64,000 nt of DNA, taken from contig NZ_PVYW01000011.1 of the NCBI RefSeq assembly GCF_003001675.1, positions 62,001 to 126,000 on the forward strand, in the 5' to 3' direction. The stretch comes from Cohnella sp. SGD-V74. GTDB lineage: Bacteria > Bacillota > Bacilli > Paenibacillales > Paenibacillaceae. Positions 42,870 through 51,262 of the stretch are shown in pieces. A program made the translations under genes and the position numbers. A model generated the notes under the pieces. It saw nothing but the letters and a program-made list of their open reading frames with translations, was not told the DNA's origin and made no database searches. How positions within the stretch are numbered: position 1 is the stretch's first letter; each line of letters starts with the position of its first letter.

Positions 42870-43547
42870 ATGAGCCAGGAGCGCGCGGAAAGACTGTGGG
42901 ACATAGCCCTCCACTCGTTGTGGCCGCTGCTGCAGGGGATGCTGAAATACACGATTCCTCTGTCGCTCGTCTCGTTCGCGCTGGCGCTGATCTTCGCTCT
43001 GCTGATCGCGCTGGCCGGCCTGTCTCCCAGGCCGTACCTGCGGTTGCCCTCGCGGTTCTACGTCTGGATCGTCCGGGGCACGCCCATTCTCGTTCAACTG
43101 TTCATCATTTTCTATGGACTTCCGAATGTCGGCATCGTGCTTCCCGCGTTCCCGACGGTCGTCATCGCGCTGACGGTGGCGGAAGCGGCGTACTGCTCGG
43201 AAATCATGCGCTCGACGATCAAATCTCTGCCGCAGGGGCAGTGGAAGGCGGGATATTCCCTCGGAATGTCCCCTTTCCAGGTGCTCAGACGCGTCATCTT
43301 GCCGCAGGCGGCGCGGATCAGCATTCCGCCGCTCGGCAACCAGTTCATCGGCCTGTTCAAGACGTCGTCGCTGGCCGCTCTCGTCACCCTGCCGGACCTG
43401 TTCGGCGTGGCCAAGCAGATCGCCGCCTCGACGTTCGAGCCAATGCTGCTCTATATTATCGCGGCCGGCTACTATTTGCTGATCTGCTCCGCGCTGACGG
43501 TCGGCCAGCACCGGCTGGAGAAGAAGTTCGGCAACTATTCGCTGTAG
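42870..43547 (+). CDS. Amino-acid ABC transporter permease
   Basis: A 225-residue inner-membrane protein with about five hydrophobic segments. The family's motifs are clear: FYVWIVRGTPILVQLFI and the docking loop LPQGQWKAGYSLGMSPFQVL followed by LPQAARISIPPLGNQFI. It should form a homodimeric channel for the binding protein 22 bp upstream. GAAAGGAGG precedes the start ATG. Confidence 0.93.
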   Translation: MSQERAERLWDIALHSLWPLLQGMLKYTIPLSLVSFALALIFALLIALAGLSPRPYLRLPSRFYVWIVRGTPILVQLFIIFYGLPNVGIVLPAFPTVVIALTVAEAAYCSEIMRSTIKSLPQGQWKAGYSLGMSPFQVLRRVILPQAARISIPPLGNQFIGLFKTSSLAALVTLPDLFGVAKQIAASTFEPMLLYIIAAGYYLLICSALTVGQHRLEKKFGNYSL

Positions 43548-43567
43548 CGGGAAAGGAGGGGATCGCC

Positions 43568-44362
43568 ATGTTGAACGTTACGCAGCTTCGCAAAAGCTTC
43601 GGCCGCACCGAGGTGCTTCGAGGCATCGACCTGCGCGTGGCCAAGGGGGAGACGACGATTGTGATCGGTCCTTCAGGTTCAGGCAAGTCGACGCTGCTGA
43701 GCTGCCTGAACCTGCTGGAAATTCCCGATTCCGGGGAGCTTGAGCTGGACGGCCATCGGATGAAGTTCGGGGACGGCGGCAAAAAGCGGACTCGCGAGCT
43801 GATCGGCTATCGGCAGAAAACGGGCATGGTGTTCCAAAGCCATCAGTTGTTCCCGCACCGGACGGCGCTGGAGAACGTAATCGAAGGGCTGATCGTCGTC
43901 AAGCGCTGGAATCGCAGCGACGCGCGCCGACGGGGCGAGGAGCTGCTCGCCAAAGTCGGTCTGCGCGAATTCGCCGACCGCTACCCGGCACAGCTGTCCG
44001 GCGGGCAGCAGCAGCGGGTCGGCATCGCCCGGGCGCTTGCGATGGACCCGGCGGTGCTGCTGTTCGACGAGCCGACGTCAGCGCTCGATCCGGAGCTGGT
44101 CGGCGAAGTGCTGCGGGTGATGAAGGAACTGGCGCGCGAAGGGATGACGCTGATCGTGGCGACGCATGAAATGAACTTCGCCCGGGAGGTGGCCGACCGC
44201 GTCATCTTCATGGAAAAGGGCTTGATCGCGGACGAAGGCACGGCGGCCCATATTTTCGGCGCGAGCCGTAACGAGCGGGTGCGTCAGTTTCTCAGCCGGT
44301 TCGACGCGGCGGCGGAATTGCCGTCCGTTCCGGTTCGGGTTCAGGTTCAGGCAACTTTATAA
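43568..44362 (+). CDS. Amino-acid ABC transporter ATPase
   Basis: A 264-residue ATP-binding subunit. Walker A GPSGSGKST near 33-41, Q-loop VFQSHQLFPH, signature LSGGQQQR, Walker B VLLFDEPTSALDP, and H-loop ATHEMNFA. These are the standard marks of GlnQ/TcyC-type importers. It drives the permease encoded immediately upstream. The ATG at 43568 has AAAGGAGG and suitable spacing; the reading frame extends further upstream but that part overlaps the permease gene. Confidence 0.94.
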   Translation: MLNVTQLRKSFGRTEVLRGIDLRVAKGETTIVIGPSGSGKSTLLSCLNLLEIPDSGELELDGHRMKFGDGGKKRTRELIGYRQKTGMVFQSHQLFPHRTALENVIEGLIVVKRWNRSDARRRGEELLAKVGLREFADRYPAQLSGGQQQRVGIARALAMDPAVLLFDEPTSALDPELVGEVLRVMKELAREGMTLIVATHEMNFAREVADRVIFMEKGLIADEGTAAHIFGASRNERVRQFLSRFDAAAELPSVPVRVQVQATL

Positions 44363-44386
44363 TAGAAGAAAGGCGGGTGGCAGCCG

Positions 44387-45739
44387 ATGACGGCAAACCG
44401 CAAACAATTGAAACTGGGCTTTATGGTGCACGGCGTCGGGTCGAGCGCAAGCGCATGGCGGCATCCGGCGGTCGAGTCGGACGCGAGCGTAGCGTTCGAC
44501 TTTTACCGGCGGCAGGCGCAGATCGCGGAGGCAGGCAAGCTCGATCTCGTCTTTATCGCGGATGTGCTTTACATCAACGAACGATCGACACCGCATTTCG
44601 TCAACCATCTGGAGCCGCTGACGCTTCTGGCCGCGCTGGGCGCCGTTACTTCGCGGATTGGCCTCGTCGGCACGCTGTCGACGACGTACAGCGAACCCTA
44701 CGCCGGAGCGCGCCAGCTCGCTTCGATCGACCGGATCAGCGGAGGACGGGCGGGCTGGAACGTCGTGACGACCGGCATGCGGGGTGCGGCGCTCAACTTC
44801 GGCAAAGCGGAGGACGCGCACCCGGATCACGATACGCGCTACCGGATCGCGGGCGAATATTTGGAGGCGGCGCGCGGACTGTGGGATTCGTGGGAGGACG
44901 ACGCGTTCGTAAGGGACAAGGAGAGCGGCGTCTTTTACGATCCGGACAAGCTGCATACGCTCGACTACCGGGGCGAGTTCTTCTCGGTTCGCGGTCCGCT
45001 GAACATCGCGCGCTCCAAGCAGGGGCATCCGGTCATCTTCCAGGCGGGCTCCTCGGAGGACGGTCAGAACTTCGCCGCCCGCCATGCCGACGCGGTCATG
45101 ACCGGCATTACCGAGCCGGAGGAGGCGCGGCGTTATTATCGGGAGCTGAAGCGCAAAGCCGCTGCAGCGGGACGAAATCCGGACGATCTGCTCGTTATGC
45201 CGAGCGCCGCCGTCGTCGTAGGCCGAACGAGGGAAGAGGCGGAGGAGAAGTACGAGGCGACCGCTTCGCTCCTGTCGATCGAGGAGGCGATGCGGTATTT
45301 CGCGCAGTTTTTCGACTTTCACGATTTTACGCAGTATCCGCTCGACGGTCCGTTTCCCGAGCTGGGCGACTTGGGGCGCAGCAGCTATCAGAGCTTTACG
45401 GACAGGGTCAAGCGCGAGGCGCGGGACAAGGGTCTGACGCTGCGCCAGACGATTCGCAGGTTCGCCGCGCCGAAGCCGCGTTTTCTCGGTTCGGCAGCCG
45501 AAGTGGCGGACGGCTTGCAGGAATGGTTCGAGACGGGGTCGGCCGACGGATTTATATTGCACAGCGACGTGCCGGGCACGTTGTCCGACTTCGCGGAGCT
45601 TGTCGTGCCGGTGCTGCAAGAGCGTGGTTTGTTCCGCCGCGAGTACGAGGCCGATACGCTGCGGGGCATGCTCGGCTTGCCCGTGCCGCGCAATCGCTAT
45701 GAAGCCGCGCGGGCCGCACGCTTCAAGGACGGCGGGTGA
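44387..45739 (+). CDS. NtaA/SnaA/DszA-family flavin-dependent monooxygenase (YtnJ-like)
   Basis: A 450-residue luciferase-like monooxygenase that uses reduced FMN from a separate reductase. Family marks: LKLGFMVHGVGSSASAWRHP, DLVFIADVLYIN, SGGRAGWNVVTTG, and PVIFQAGSSEDGQNFAARHADAV split around the loop. In Bacillus subtilis a homologue, YtnJ, sits in an operon with cystine-type transporters and acts in organosulfur breakdown. The same pairing here suggests oxidative release of sulfur from an imported S-substituted amino acid. No flavin reductase gene is adjacent. The 3' end overlaps the convergent MFS gene by 17 nt. Confidence 0.88.
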   Translation: MTANRKQLKLGFMVHGVGSSASAWRHPAVESDASVAFDFYRRQAQIAEAGKLDLVFIADVLYINERSTPHFVNHLEPLTLLAALGAVTSRIGLVGTLSTTYSEPYAGARQLASIDRISGGRAGWNVVTTGMRGAALNFGKAEDAHPDHDTRYRIAGEYLEAARGLWDSWEDDAFVRDKESGVFYDPDKLHTLDYRGEFFSVRGPLNIARSKQGHPVIFQAGSSEDGQNFAARHADAVMTGITEPEEARRYYRELKRKAAAAGRNPDDLLVMPSAAVVVGRTREEAEEKYEATASLLSIEEAMRYFAQFFDFHDFTQYPLDGPFPELGDLGRSSYQSFTDRVKREARDKGLTLRQTIRRFAAPKPRFLGSAAEVADGLQEWFETGSADGFILHSDVPGTLSDFAELVVPVLQERGLFRREYEADTLRGMLGLPVPRNRYEAARAARFKDGG

Positions 45740-46952
45740 ACAGCCAGAACAGCAGGGCGGCGGCGCTGACAGCCGCGCCGAGCAGACAGACGCCGGTCCA
45801 GCCTGCGGCATGGTACGTCATCGTGGAGGCGATCGAACCGGCCGCGCTGCCGAACGAGTAGAACATCATGTAGCCGGCGGTCAGCCTGCTCCGGGCTTCC
45901 GGCCGCACGGCCAAGATCAGGCTCTGGTTGGTCACATGCACCGCTTGCACGGCCGCGTCGAGCAGGACGATGCCGGCGAGCAGCGCGAACAGCGAATGCG
46001 GAGTCATTCCGATCGGCAGCCAGGAGACGAGCAGCAGAAGCAGCGCCGCTCCGGTCGTTCGCTGTCCGAGGCCGCGATCGGCCCATCTGCCGGCGCGCGC
46101 GGCCGCCATCGCTCCGGCGGCTCCCGCCAGTCCGAATGCGCCGATCGCCGTATGCGACAGCGAGAACGGCGGAGCGCTGAGAGGCAGCGCCAGCGAAGTC
46201 CACAAAATGCTGAATGCGGCGAAAATCAGCATGGCAAGGACGGCGCGAACACGCAATATCCGCTCCTGCACGAACAGTGCAAGCATCGATCGAAGCAGTC
46301 CGAGGTAGGCGACGGATTCGCTCGCAGGCTCGCGAAGAGGCAGCGTCCGAAGCAGGGCGACGGCCATAACGGACGTCAGCGCCGCCGATGCGAAGTACAC
46401 GGCCCGCCAGCCGCCCATATCGGCCAACAAGCCCGCGAACGACCGGGCGAGTAAAATGCCGGTGACGATGCCGCTTGTCACCAAGCCCACGATGCGTCCC
46501 CTCTCGGCAGGGGAAGCCAAAGCGGCCGCGTACGCGACCAGCGTCTGCGTCACGACGGCGAGTCCTCCGACCGCAGCCATGCCGACGAACAGCGTCGCGC
46601 TCGAAGATGAGAAGCCGACCGCCAGCAGCGCGGCGACGGACAGCAGCATCTGCGCCCCGATCAGCTTGCGGCGGTTGAGCAGATCGCCCAGCGGCACGAG
46701 CAGCAGCAGCCCGAGCGCATAGCAGATTTGCGTTACTGTAACGACGATGCCGATCGTGGAGCGGGCGATGCCGAATTCTCCCGCGATCGAATCCAACAGC
46801 GGCTGAGCATAGTACACATTGGCGACTGCCAGCCCCGCGGCAGCGGCAAACAAATAGGCCGCACGCTGCGAAAGATAGGCCGGCTGCGCGGCTCCTGCTT
46901 CAAGATGACCGACTTCCGCCGTACTCCCCGAATGCGAAACGCTATTTTTCAT
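45723..46952 (-). CDS. MFS transporter, drug-efflux type
   Basis: A 409-residue 12-helix transporter. The first helices contain YYAQPLLDSIAGEFG, the loop 2-3 motif is reduced to GDLLNRRKLIG, and antiporter motif C is replaced by SGIVTGILLARSFAG. It is divergent from a TetR gene, which suggests drug- or metabolite-induced export. The ATG at 46952 has AGGAGG 9 nt upstream. It ends inside the last codons of the convergent monooxygenase gene. Confidence 0.88.
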   Translation of the reverse strand: MKNSVSHSGSTAEVGHLEAGAAQPAYLSQRAAYLFAAAAGLAVANVYYAQPLLDSIAGEFGIARSTIGIVVTVTQICYALGLLLLVPLGDLLNRRKLIGAQMLLSVAALLAVGFSSSSATLFVGMAAVGGLAVVTQTLVAYAAALASPAERGRIVGLVTSGIVTGILLARSFAGLLADMGGWRAVYFASAALTSVMAVALLRTLPLREPASESVAYLGLLRSMLALFVQERILRVRAVLAMLIFAAFSILWTSLALPLSAPPFSLSHTAIGAFGLAGAAGAMAAARAGRWADRGLGQRTTGAALLLLLVSWLPIGMTPHSLFALLAGIVLLDAAVQAVHVTNQSLILAVRPEARSRLTAGYMMFYSFGSAAGSIASTMTYHAAGWTGVCLLGAAVSAAALLFWLFTRRP

Positions 46953-46989
46953 ATCTCCATTCCTCCTGTTTCTTCTGCATTTCTATTCT

Positions 46990-47002
46990 GTACCGAACAG
47001 TA
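46990..47002. promoter_or_regulatory. Operator copy 1 (MFS side)
   Basis: GTACCGAACAGTA lies just downstream of the predicted MFS promoter. On the opposite strand it reads TACTGTTCGGTAC, matching operator copy 2 at 47100 at 11 of 13 positions. Probable binding site of the divergent TetR protein. Confidence 0.65.
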
Positions 47003-47019
47003 AATAATAGAGCGTCACA

Positions 47020-47049
47020 AATATAGCTTTAAAGAATCGAATCTGTCAA
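47020..47049 (-). promoter_or_regulatory. Promoter of MFS gene
   Basis: On the minus strand TTGACA, 18 bp, TATATT. Transcription would begin near 47013, putting operator copy 1 in the early transcribed region. Confidence 0.72.
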
Positions 47050-47064
47050 CTCCTGCGGTATCCT

Positions 47065-47093
47065 TTGACAATCAACTTTCCAAGGCGTATATT
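47065..47093 (+). promoter_or_regulatory. Promoter of divergent tetR gene
   Basis: TTGACA, exactly 17 bp, TATATT. Transcription would start near 47100, within operator copy 2. Confidence 0.75.
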
Positions 47094-47099
47094 TTAATA

Positions 47100-47112
47100 T
47101 ACCGTTCGATAC
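47100..47112. promoter_or_regulatory. Operator copy 2 (tetR side)
   Basis: TACCGTTCGATAC overlaps the predicted tetR transcription start, so binding would autorepress. It is the inverted counterpart of copy 1. Confidence 0.65.
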
Positions 47113-47128
47113 GAAATGAGGGAGAAAT

Positions 47129-47767
47129 ATGGCGCGTACGAGGGAGTTCGACGAGGAGCAGGCGCTCGATGCGGCGATGCGGCTGTTTTGGGAGAAGGGG
47201 TTCGAGGGGACGTCTTTAAGCGATCTGACGGCTGGCATGGGCATACAGCGCCCGAGCCTGTACGCGGCTTTCGGCGACAAGAAGGAGCTGTTCGAAGCCG
47301 CGCTCCGCAAGTATACGGGCGACCATGCCGCATACGTCCGCGCCTCTCTGCAAAATCGCCCTTCTATTATAGAAGCTTTCCGCAGCCTGTTTCGGAGCAC
47401 GACGGCAACGGTGGACGAAGAGGGGCCGAGCCGGGGATGCTTCTGCATCAACTCGATGGTAGAGCTGGCGCCGCATGACGAGAAATTCGCGGTTTTGACC
47501 AGGGAGCATCAGATGTATATCGCCGTTCTCTTCCAGGAAGCAATCGAGCGTGGGATTCGTTCCGGCGAGCTGGCCCCCGGCATTCATGCCAAAGGTTTGG
47601 CCCAAGCGCTGGCCGTCTCGTGGATCGGACTGACGGTGCTGGCGAAGTCCCGTCCGCCCCGGTCGTTTCTCGATCAGTCGGTGGAGGAAACGGTCGCGCT
47701 GCTGCGGCGGGGCGAATCGGATCGTCCATCATTCGGAAATTGTGACGGGGCTGACATAAATTTATGA
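47129..47767 (+). CDS. TetR-family repressor of the MFS exporter
   Basis: A 212-residue regulator. Residues 8-55 hold a TetR helix-turn-helix (FWEKGFEGTSLSDLTAGMGI then RPSLYAAFGDKKELFEAAL). The ligand domain has GCFCINSMVEL, typical of the YxaF/LmrA-like TetR_C group. It is divergent from the MFS gene and the two genes share an intergenic region with two matching operators, so it most likely represses both. The start ATG at 47129 has GAGGGAG upstream. Confidence 0.9.
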   Translation: MARTREFDEEQALDAAMRLFWEKGFEGTSLSDLTAGMGIQRPSLYAAFGDKKELFEAALRKYTGDHAAYVRASLQNRPSIIEAFRSLFRSTTATVDEEGPSRGCFCINSMVELAPHDEKFAVLTREHQMYIAVLFQEAIERGIRSGELAPGIHAKGLAQALAVSWIGLTVLAKSRPPRSFLDQSVEETVALLRRGESDRPSFGNCDGADINL

Positions 47768-47858
47768 CAAAATGATGGTGTCTCCGCGAAAGCCGCGAAT
47801 GATCGCGCAAGTTATGTTAGCATAGGGGGGAGGATAATCTGGAAGGAGCGGATAAGCC

Positions 47859-48782
47859 GTGCAGCGAGTTCAAAACAGTCGTCTGAGTCTTGAAATGCCC
47901 ACGAAATCGTTTATCCATGTCTTATTCGATACGATAAAGATCGGAATTATCAAATCCAACTTGATCGCGATGTTCGCCGGCCTGTGCATGGCTCTGTACG
48001 TAGAGGGAATCCCGTTCTTCGACAAGATCGGCACGATCGTCCTGGCCGGGATCGGATCTTTCCTCGTCATCGGTTCGGCGGGCGCGTTCAACAATTTGTA
48101 CGACCGGGACATCGACGCCATTATGGACAGAACGAAGAAGCGGCCGACCGTGACCGGATACGTCGGCACGAGGAGCGGCCTGTTCATCGCCATCTGGACC
48201 GCCGTATTCGGCCTGTTCGCCTTGTACGTTGCGTCTCCGTTGGCGGCGCTGTTCGGTTTTCTCGGCCTGTTCCTGTACGTCGTTCCTTATACGATGTGGA
48301 CCAAGCGGACGACGATCTACAATACGGAAGTCGGAAGCCTCTCCGGCGCGATGCCTCCCCTGATCGGATGGGCGGCCATTTCTTCGGATCTGACGCATTC
48401 CGGAGCGCTGGCGATCTTCGCGATGATGCTGGTTTGGCAGATGCCCCACTTCTACGCGATCGCGATCCGCCGGATGGACGAGTACCGCGCGGCGGGCATT
48501 CCGATGCTTCCCGTCGTCAAAGGCATTCGCAGAACGTACGTCCAGATGAACGTGTATTTGGTCGCACTGCTGCTGTCCAGCGCGCTGTTCTGGCTGTTCA
48601 GCCCGATCATCGCCGTCTCGAACGCCGCGTTAAGCGTCTGGTGGCTGGCGCTCAGCGTATCGGGATACCGCCGCAAGCCCGAGAAGAAGTGGGCCAACGC
48701 CATGTTCATTTTCTCGTTGTTCCATATTACGGTGCTCATGCTGGGCATTATCGGCTTCTCGTTCATCAGGCCGCTGTTCTAG
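47859..48782 (+). CDS. ctaB: Heme O synthase (protoheme IX farnesyltransferase)
   Basis: A 307-residue UbiA-family prenyltransferase with about eight hydrophobic segments. The first Asp-rich motif NNLYDRDIDAIMDRTKKRP (near 88-106) and the second loop region YTMWTKRTTIYNTEVGSLSG with the WQMPHFYAIA motif identify CtaB/CyoE. It attaches a farnesyl tail to heme B to make heme O for terminal oxidases. GTG at 47859 with AAGGAG upstream is preferred to an ATG at 47895 that lacks a ribosome binding site. No ctaA or oxidase genes are adjacent, so this may be a detached copy. Confidence 0.93.
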   Translation: MQRVQNSRLSLEMPTKSFIHVLFDTIKIGIIKSNLIAMFAGLCMALYVEGIPFFDKIGTIVLAGIGSFLVIGSAGAFNNLYDRDIDAIMDRTKKRPTVTGYVGTRSGLFIAIWTAVFGLFALYVASPLAALFGFLGLFLYVVPYTMWTKRTTIYNTEVGSLSGAMPPLIGWAAISSDLTHSGALAIFAMMLVWQMPHFYAIAIRRMDEYRAAGIPMLPVVKGIRRTYVQMNVYLVALLLSSALFWLFSPIIAVSNAALSVWWLALSVSGYRRKPEKKWANAMFIFSLFHITVLMLGIIGFSFIRPLF

Positions 48783-48935
48783 AAATAGGGTCGGGATGAA
48801 TACGTTCCGGGCGAGAGTGGAATAATAAAACGGTGCGGTTTAATAGATGTGCGTTCACAAAATAGACAAATTCTCTTCATCTATTCTTCATGTGAAGATA
48901 GGCGAATGATGATATTATTTGTAATAAGCAGTAGA

Positions 48936-48950
48936 TAAGAATAATTATAG
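48936..48950. promoter_or_regulatory. PerR-like box upstream of ahpCF
   Basis: TAAGAATAATTATAG matches the PerR consensus TTATAATNATTATAA at 11 of 14 informative positions. It lies 56 bp before ahpC, in the likely -10 region. PerR is known to repress ahpCF in Bacillus until peroxide appears. Confidence 0.65.
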
Positions 48951-49006
48951 ACTGCTAACGATTCTCAATTAGTTTTCACAAACATTACCCTATAGGAGGA
49001 ATTGCA

Positions 49007-49570
49007 ATGTCTCTGATTGGAACAGAAGTCAAACCTTTTAAGGCGTCCGCCTACCACAACGGCAAGTTTATCGAAGTATCCGAAGAAAGCTTCAAAGGAA
49101 AGTGGAGCGTCGTATGCTTCTATCCGGCGGACTTCACGTTCGTATGCCCGACCGAGCTGGGCGATCTGCAAGATCAATATGAAACTTTGAAATCTCTCGG
49201 CGTAGAAGTTTACTCCGTATCGACGGATACGCACTTCACCCATAAAGCATGGCACGACAGCTCCGAGACGATCGGCAAAATCACGTACATCATGATCGGC
49301 GATCCGTCCCACACGATTTCCCGCAACTTCGACGTGCTGATCGAAGCGGACGGCCTGGCTGACCGCGGCACGTTCATCATCGATCCGGACGGCGTGATCC
49401 AGACGGTCGAAATCAATGCAGGCGGCATCGGCCGCGATGCAAGCACGCTGGTCAACAAGATCAAAGCGGCGCAATACGTACGCAGCAATCCGGGCGAAGT
49501 GTGCCCTGCGAAATGGCAAGAAGGATCGCAAACTTTGAAACCAAGCCTTGATCTCGTAGGCAAAATCTAA
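49007..49570 (+). CDS. ahpC: Alkyl hydroperoxide reductase C (peroxiredoxin)
   Basis: A 187-residue typical two-cysteine peroxiredoxin. Peroxidatic Cys47 is in DFTFVCPTEL and resolving Cys166 in GEVCPAKW, as in classical AhpC. It reduces hydrogen peroxide and organic peroxides and is recharged by AhpF, encoded 14 bp downstream. The ATG at 49007 has AGGAGG at 8 nt. Confidence 0.97.
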   Translation: MSLIGTEVKPFKASAYHNGKFIEVSEESFKGKWSVVCFYPADFTFVCPTELGDLQDQYETLKSLGVEVYSVSTDTHFTHKAWHDSSETIGKITYIMIGDPSHTISRNFDVLIEADGLADRGTFIIDPDGVIQTVEINAGGIGRDASTLVNKIKAAQYVRSNPGEVCPAKWQEGSQTLKPSLDLVGKI

Positions 49571-49584
49571 AGGGGGCCACTCCG

Positions 49585-51114
49585 GTGTTGGATGCGGATA
49601 TCAAACAACAACTCAGCCAATACCTTCAGCTCCTGGAAGGCGATGTGCTAATCAAGGTTAGCGCATCGTCCGACGATGCCGTATCCAACGACATGCTGGC
49701 TTTCTTGGAAGAGCTGGCCGGCATGTCTCCCCGGATTACGACCGAGAAAGCTCAGTTGGCAAGAACGCCGAGTTTCAGCGTGAACCGGGTCGGAGAGGAT
49801 ACGGGCATCGTCTTTGCCGGCATCCCGCTCGGACACGAGTTTACCTCGCTCGTGCTGGCGTTGCTGCAGGTGAGCGGACGGGCTCCGAAGGTAGAACAAA
49901 GCGTTATCGATCAAATCAAAAGCATCAAGGGCAATTATGCGTTCGAATCTTACGTCAGCTTAAGCTGCCATAACTGTCCGGACGTCGTGCAGGCGCTCAA
50001 CGTGATGAGCGTTCTGAATCCGGGCATTTCCCATACGATGATCGACGGAGCCGCCTTCAAGGACGAAGTCGAGAGCAAGGACATTCTGGCCGTGCCGTCC
50101 GTCTTCCTGAACGGGGAGTTTTTCGGCAGCGGACGCATGTCGCTCGAAGAAATCATCGCCAAAATCTCTGACGCCCCGGACGCTTCGGAATTCGAAGGCA
50201 AAGAGCCGTTCGACGTGCTCGTTATCGGCGGCGGACCGGCGGGAGCAAGCTCGGCGATCTACGCGGCGCGCAAAGGCATCCGCACGGGCATCGTCGCGGA
50301 ACGCTTCGGCGGTCAAGTGATGGACACCGTCGGGATCGAAAACTTCATTAGCGTGAAGTATACCGAAGGCGCCAAGCTGGCCGCGAGCCTGGAGGAGCAT
50401 GTCAAGGAATACAACGTCGACGTCATGAAGCTGCAGCGGGCCAAACGTCTGGAGAAGAAAGACTTCATCGAAGTCGAGCTCGAGAACGGGGCCGTGCTGA
50501 AGAGCAAGACGGTTATTCTGTCCACCGGCGCGCGCTGGCGCAACGTCGGCGTTCCGGGCGAAGCGGAGTTTAAGAATAAAGGCGTCGCCTACTGTCCGCA
50601 CTGCGACGGTCCGCTGTTCGCGGGCAAACACGTCGCGGTCATCGGCGGAGGCAACTCCGGCATCGAAGCGGCGATCGACCTTGCGGGCATCGTCAGCCAT
50701 GTCACGGTGCTGGAATTCATGCCCGAGCTGAAGGCGGATTCCGTGCTTCAGGATCGTCTGTACAGCCTTCCTAACGTCACGGTGCACAAGAACGTGCAGA
50801 CGAAGGAAATTACCGGAACGGACAAGGTGAACGGCATCTCCTTCATCGACCGGGCTACGGGAGAAGAGAAGCATGTCGAGCTGCAAGGCGTATTCGTGCA
50901 GATCGGTCTCGTTCCGAATACCGATTGGCTCGGAGATACGCTGGAGCGCACTCGCATGGGCGAGATCGTCGTCGACCGCCATGGCGCGACGAGCTTGCCG
51001 GGCGTATTCGCCGCGGGCGATTGCACGAACAGCCCGTACAAGCAGATCATCATTTCGATGGGATCGGGCGCGACCGCCGCGCTCGGCGCATTCGATTACC
51101 TGATCCGGAATTAA
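49585..51114 (+). CDS. ahpF: Alkyl hydroperoxide reductase F
   Basis: A 509-residue flavoprotein disulfide reductase. The N-terminal double-thioredoxin domain has the redox pair in SCHNCPD (near residue 130). The thioredoxin-reductase-like part has the FAD motif VIGGGPAGASSAIYAARKG, the CPHC active-site pair in AYCPHCDGP, an NADPH motif VIGGGNSGIEAAIDLAG, and a C-terminal FAD motif GVFAAGDCTNSPYKQ. It passes electrons from NAD(P)H to AhpC. The start is GTG at 49585 with GGGGG upstream. Confidence 0.97.
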   Translation: MLDADIKQQLSQYLQLLEGDVLIKVSASSDDAVSNDMLAFLEELAGMSPRITTEKAQLARTPSFSVNRVGEDTGIVFAGIPLGHEFTSLVLALLQVSGRAPKVEQSVIDQIKSIKGNYAFESYVSLSCHNCPDVVQALNVMSVLNPGISHTMIDGAAFKDEVESKDILAVPSVFLNGEFFGSGRMSLEEIIAKISDAPDASEFEGKEPFDVLVIGGGPAGASSAIYAARKGIRTGIVAERFGGQVMDTVGIENFISVKYTEGAKLAASLEEHVKEYNVDVMKLQRAKRLEKKDFIEVELENGAVLKSKTVILSTGARWRNVGVPGEAEFKNKGVAYCPHCDGPLFAGKHVAVIGGGNSGIEAAIDLAGIVSHVTVLEFMPELKADSVLQDRLYSLPNVTVHKNVQTKEITGTDKVNGISFIDRATGEEKHVELQGVFVQIGLVPNTDWLGDTLERTRMGEIVVDRHGATSLPGVFAAGDCTNSPYKQIIISMGSGATAALGAFDYLIRN

Positions 51115-51141
51115 GGCCGTGCCGAAGAAAACGTAACAACA

Positions 51142-51209
51142 AGCCGCAAGAAATGAGTGTCGATGGAAGTGGCGAACAGCTCGCTTCCACCGCTTCATTT
51201 CTTGCGGCT
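51142..51209 (+). terminator. Long hairpin terminator after ahpF
   Basis: AGCCGCAAGAAATGA (51142-51156) pairs perfectly over 15 bp with 51195-51209, with an inner GGAAG/CTTCC pair. It follows ahpF by 28 bp. Confidence 0.8.
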
Positions 51210-51262
51210 GTTCGTTGTATGATAGGGAAGAGAACAGAGGACGAACAGGGGAGGAACGGACA

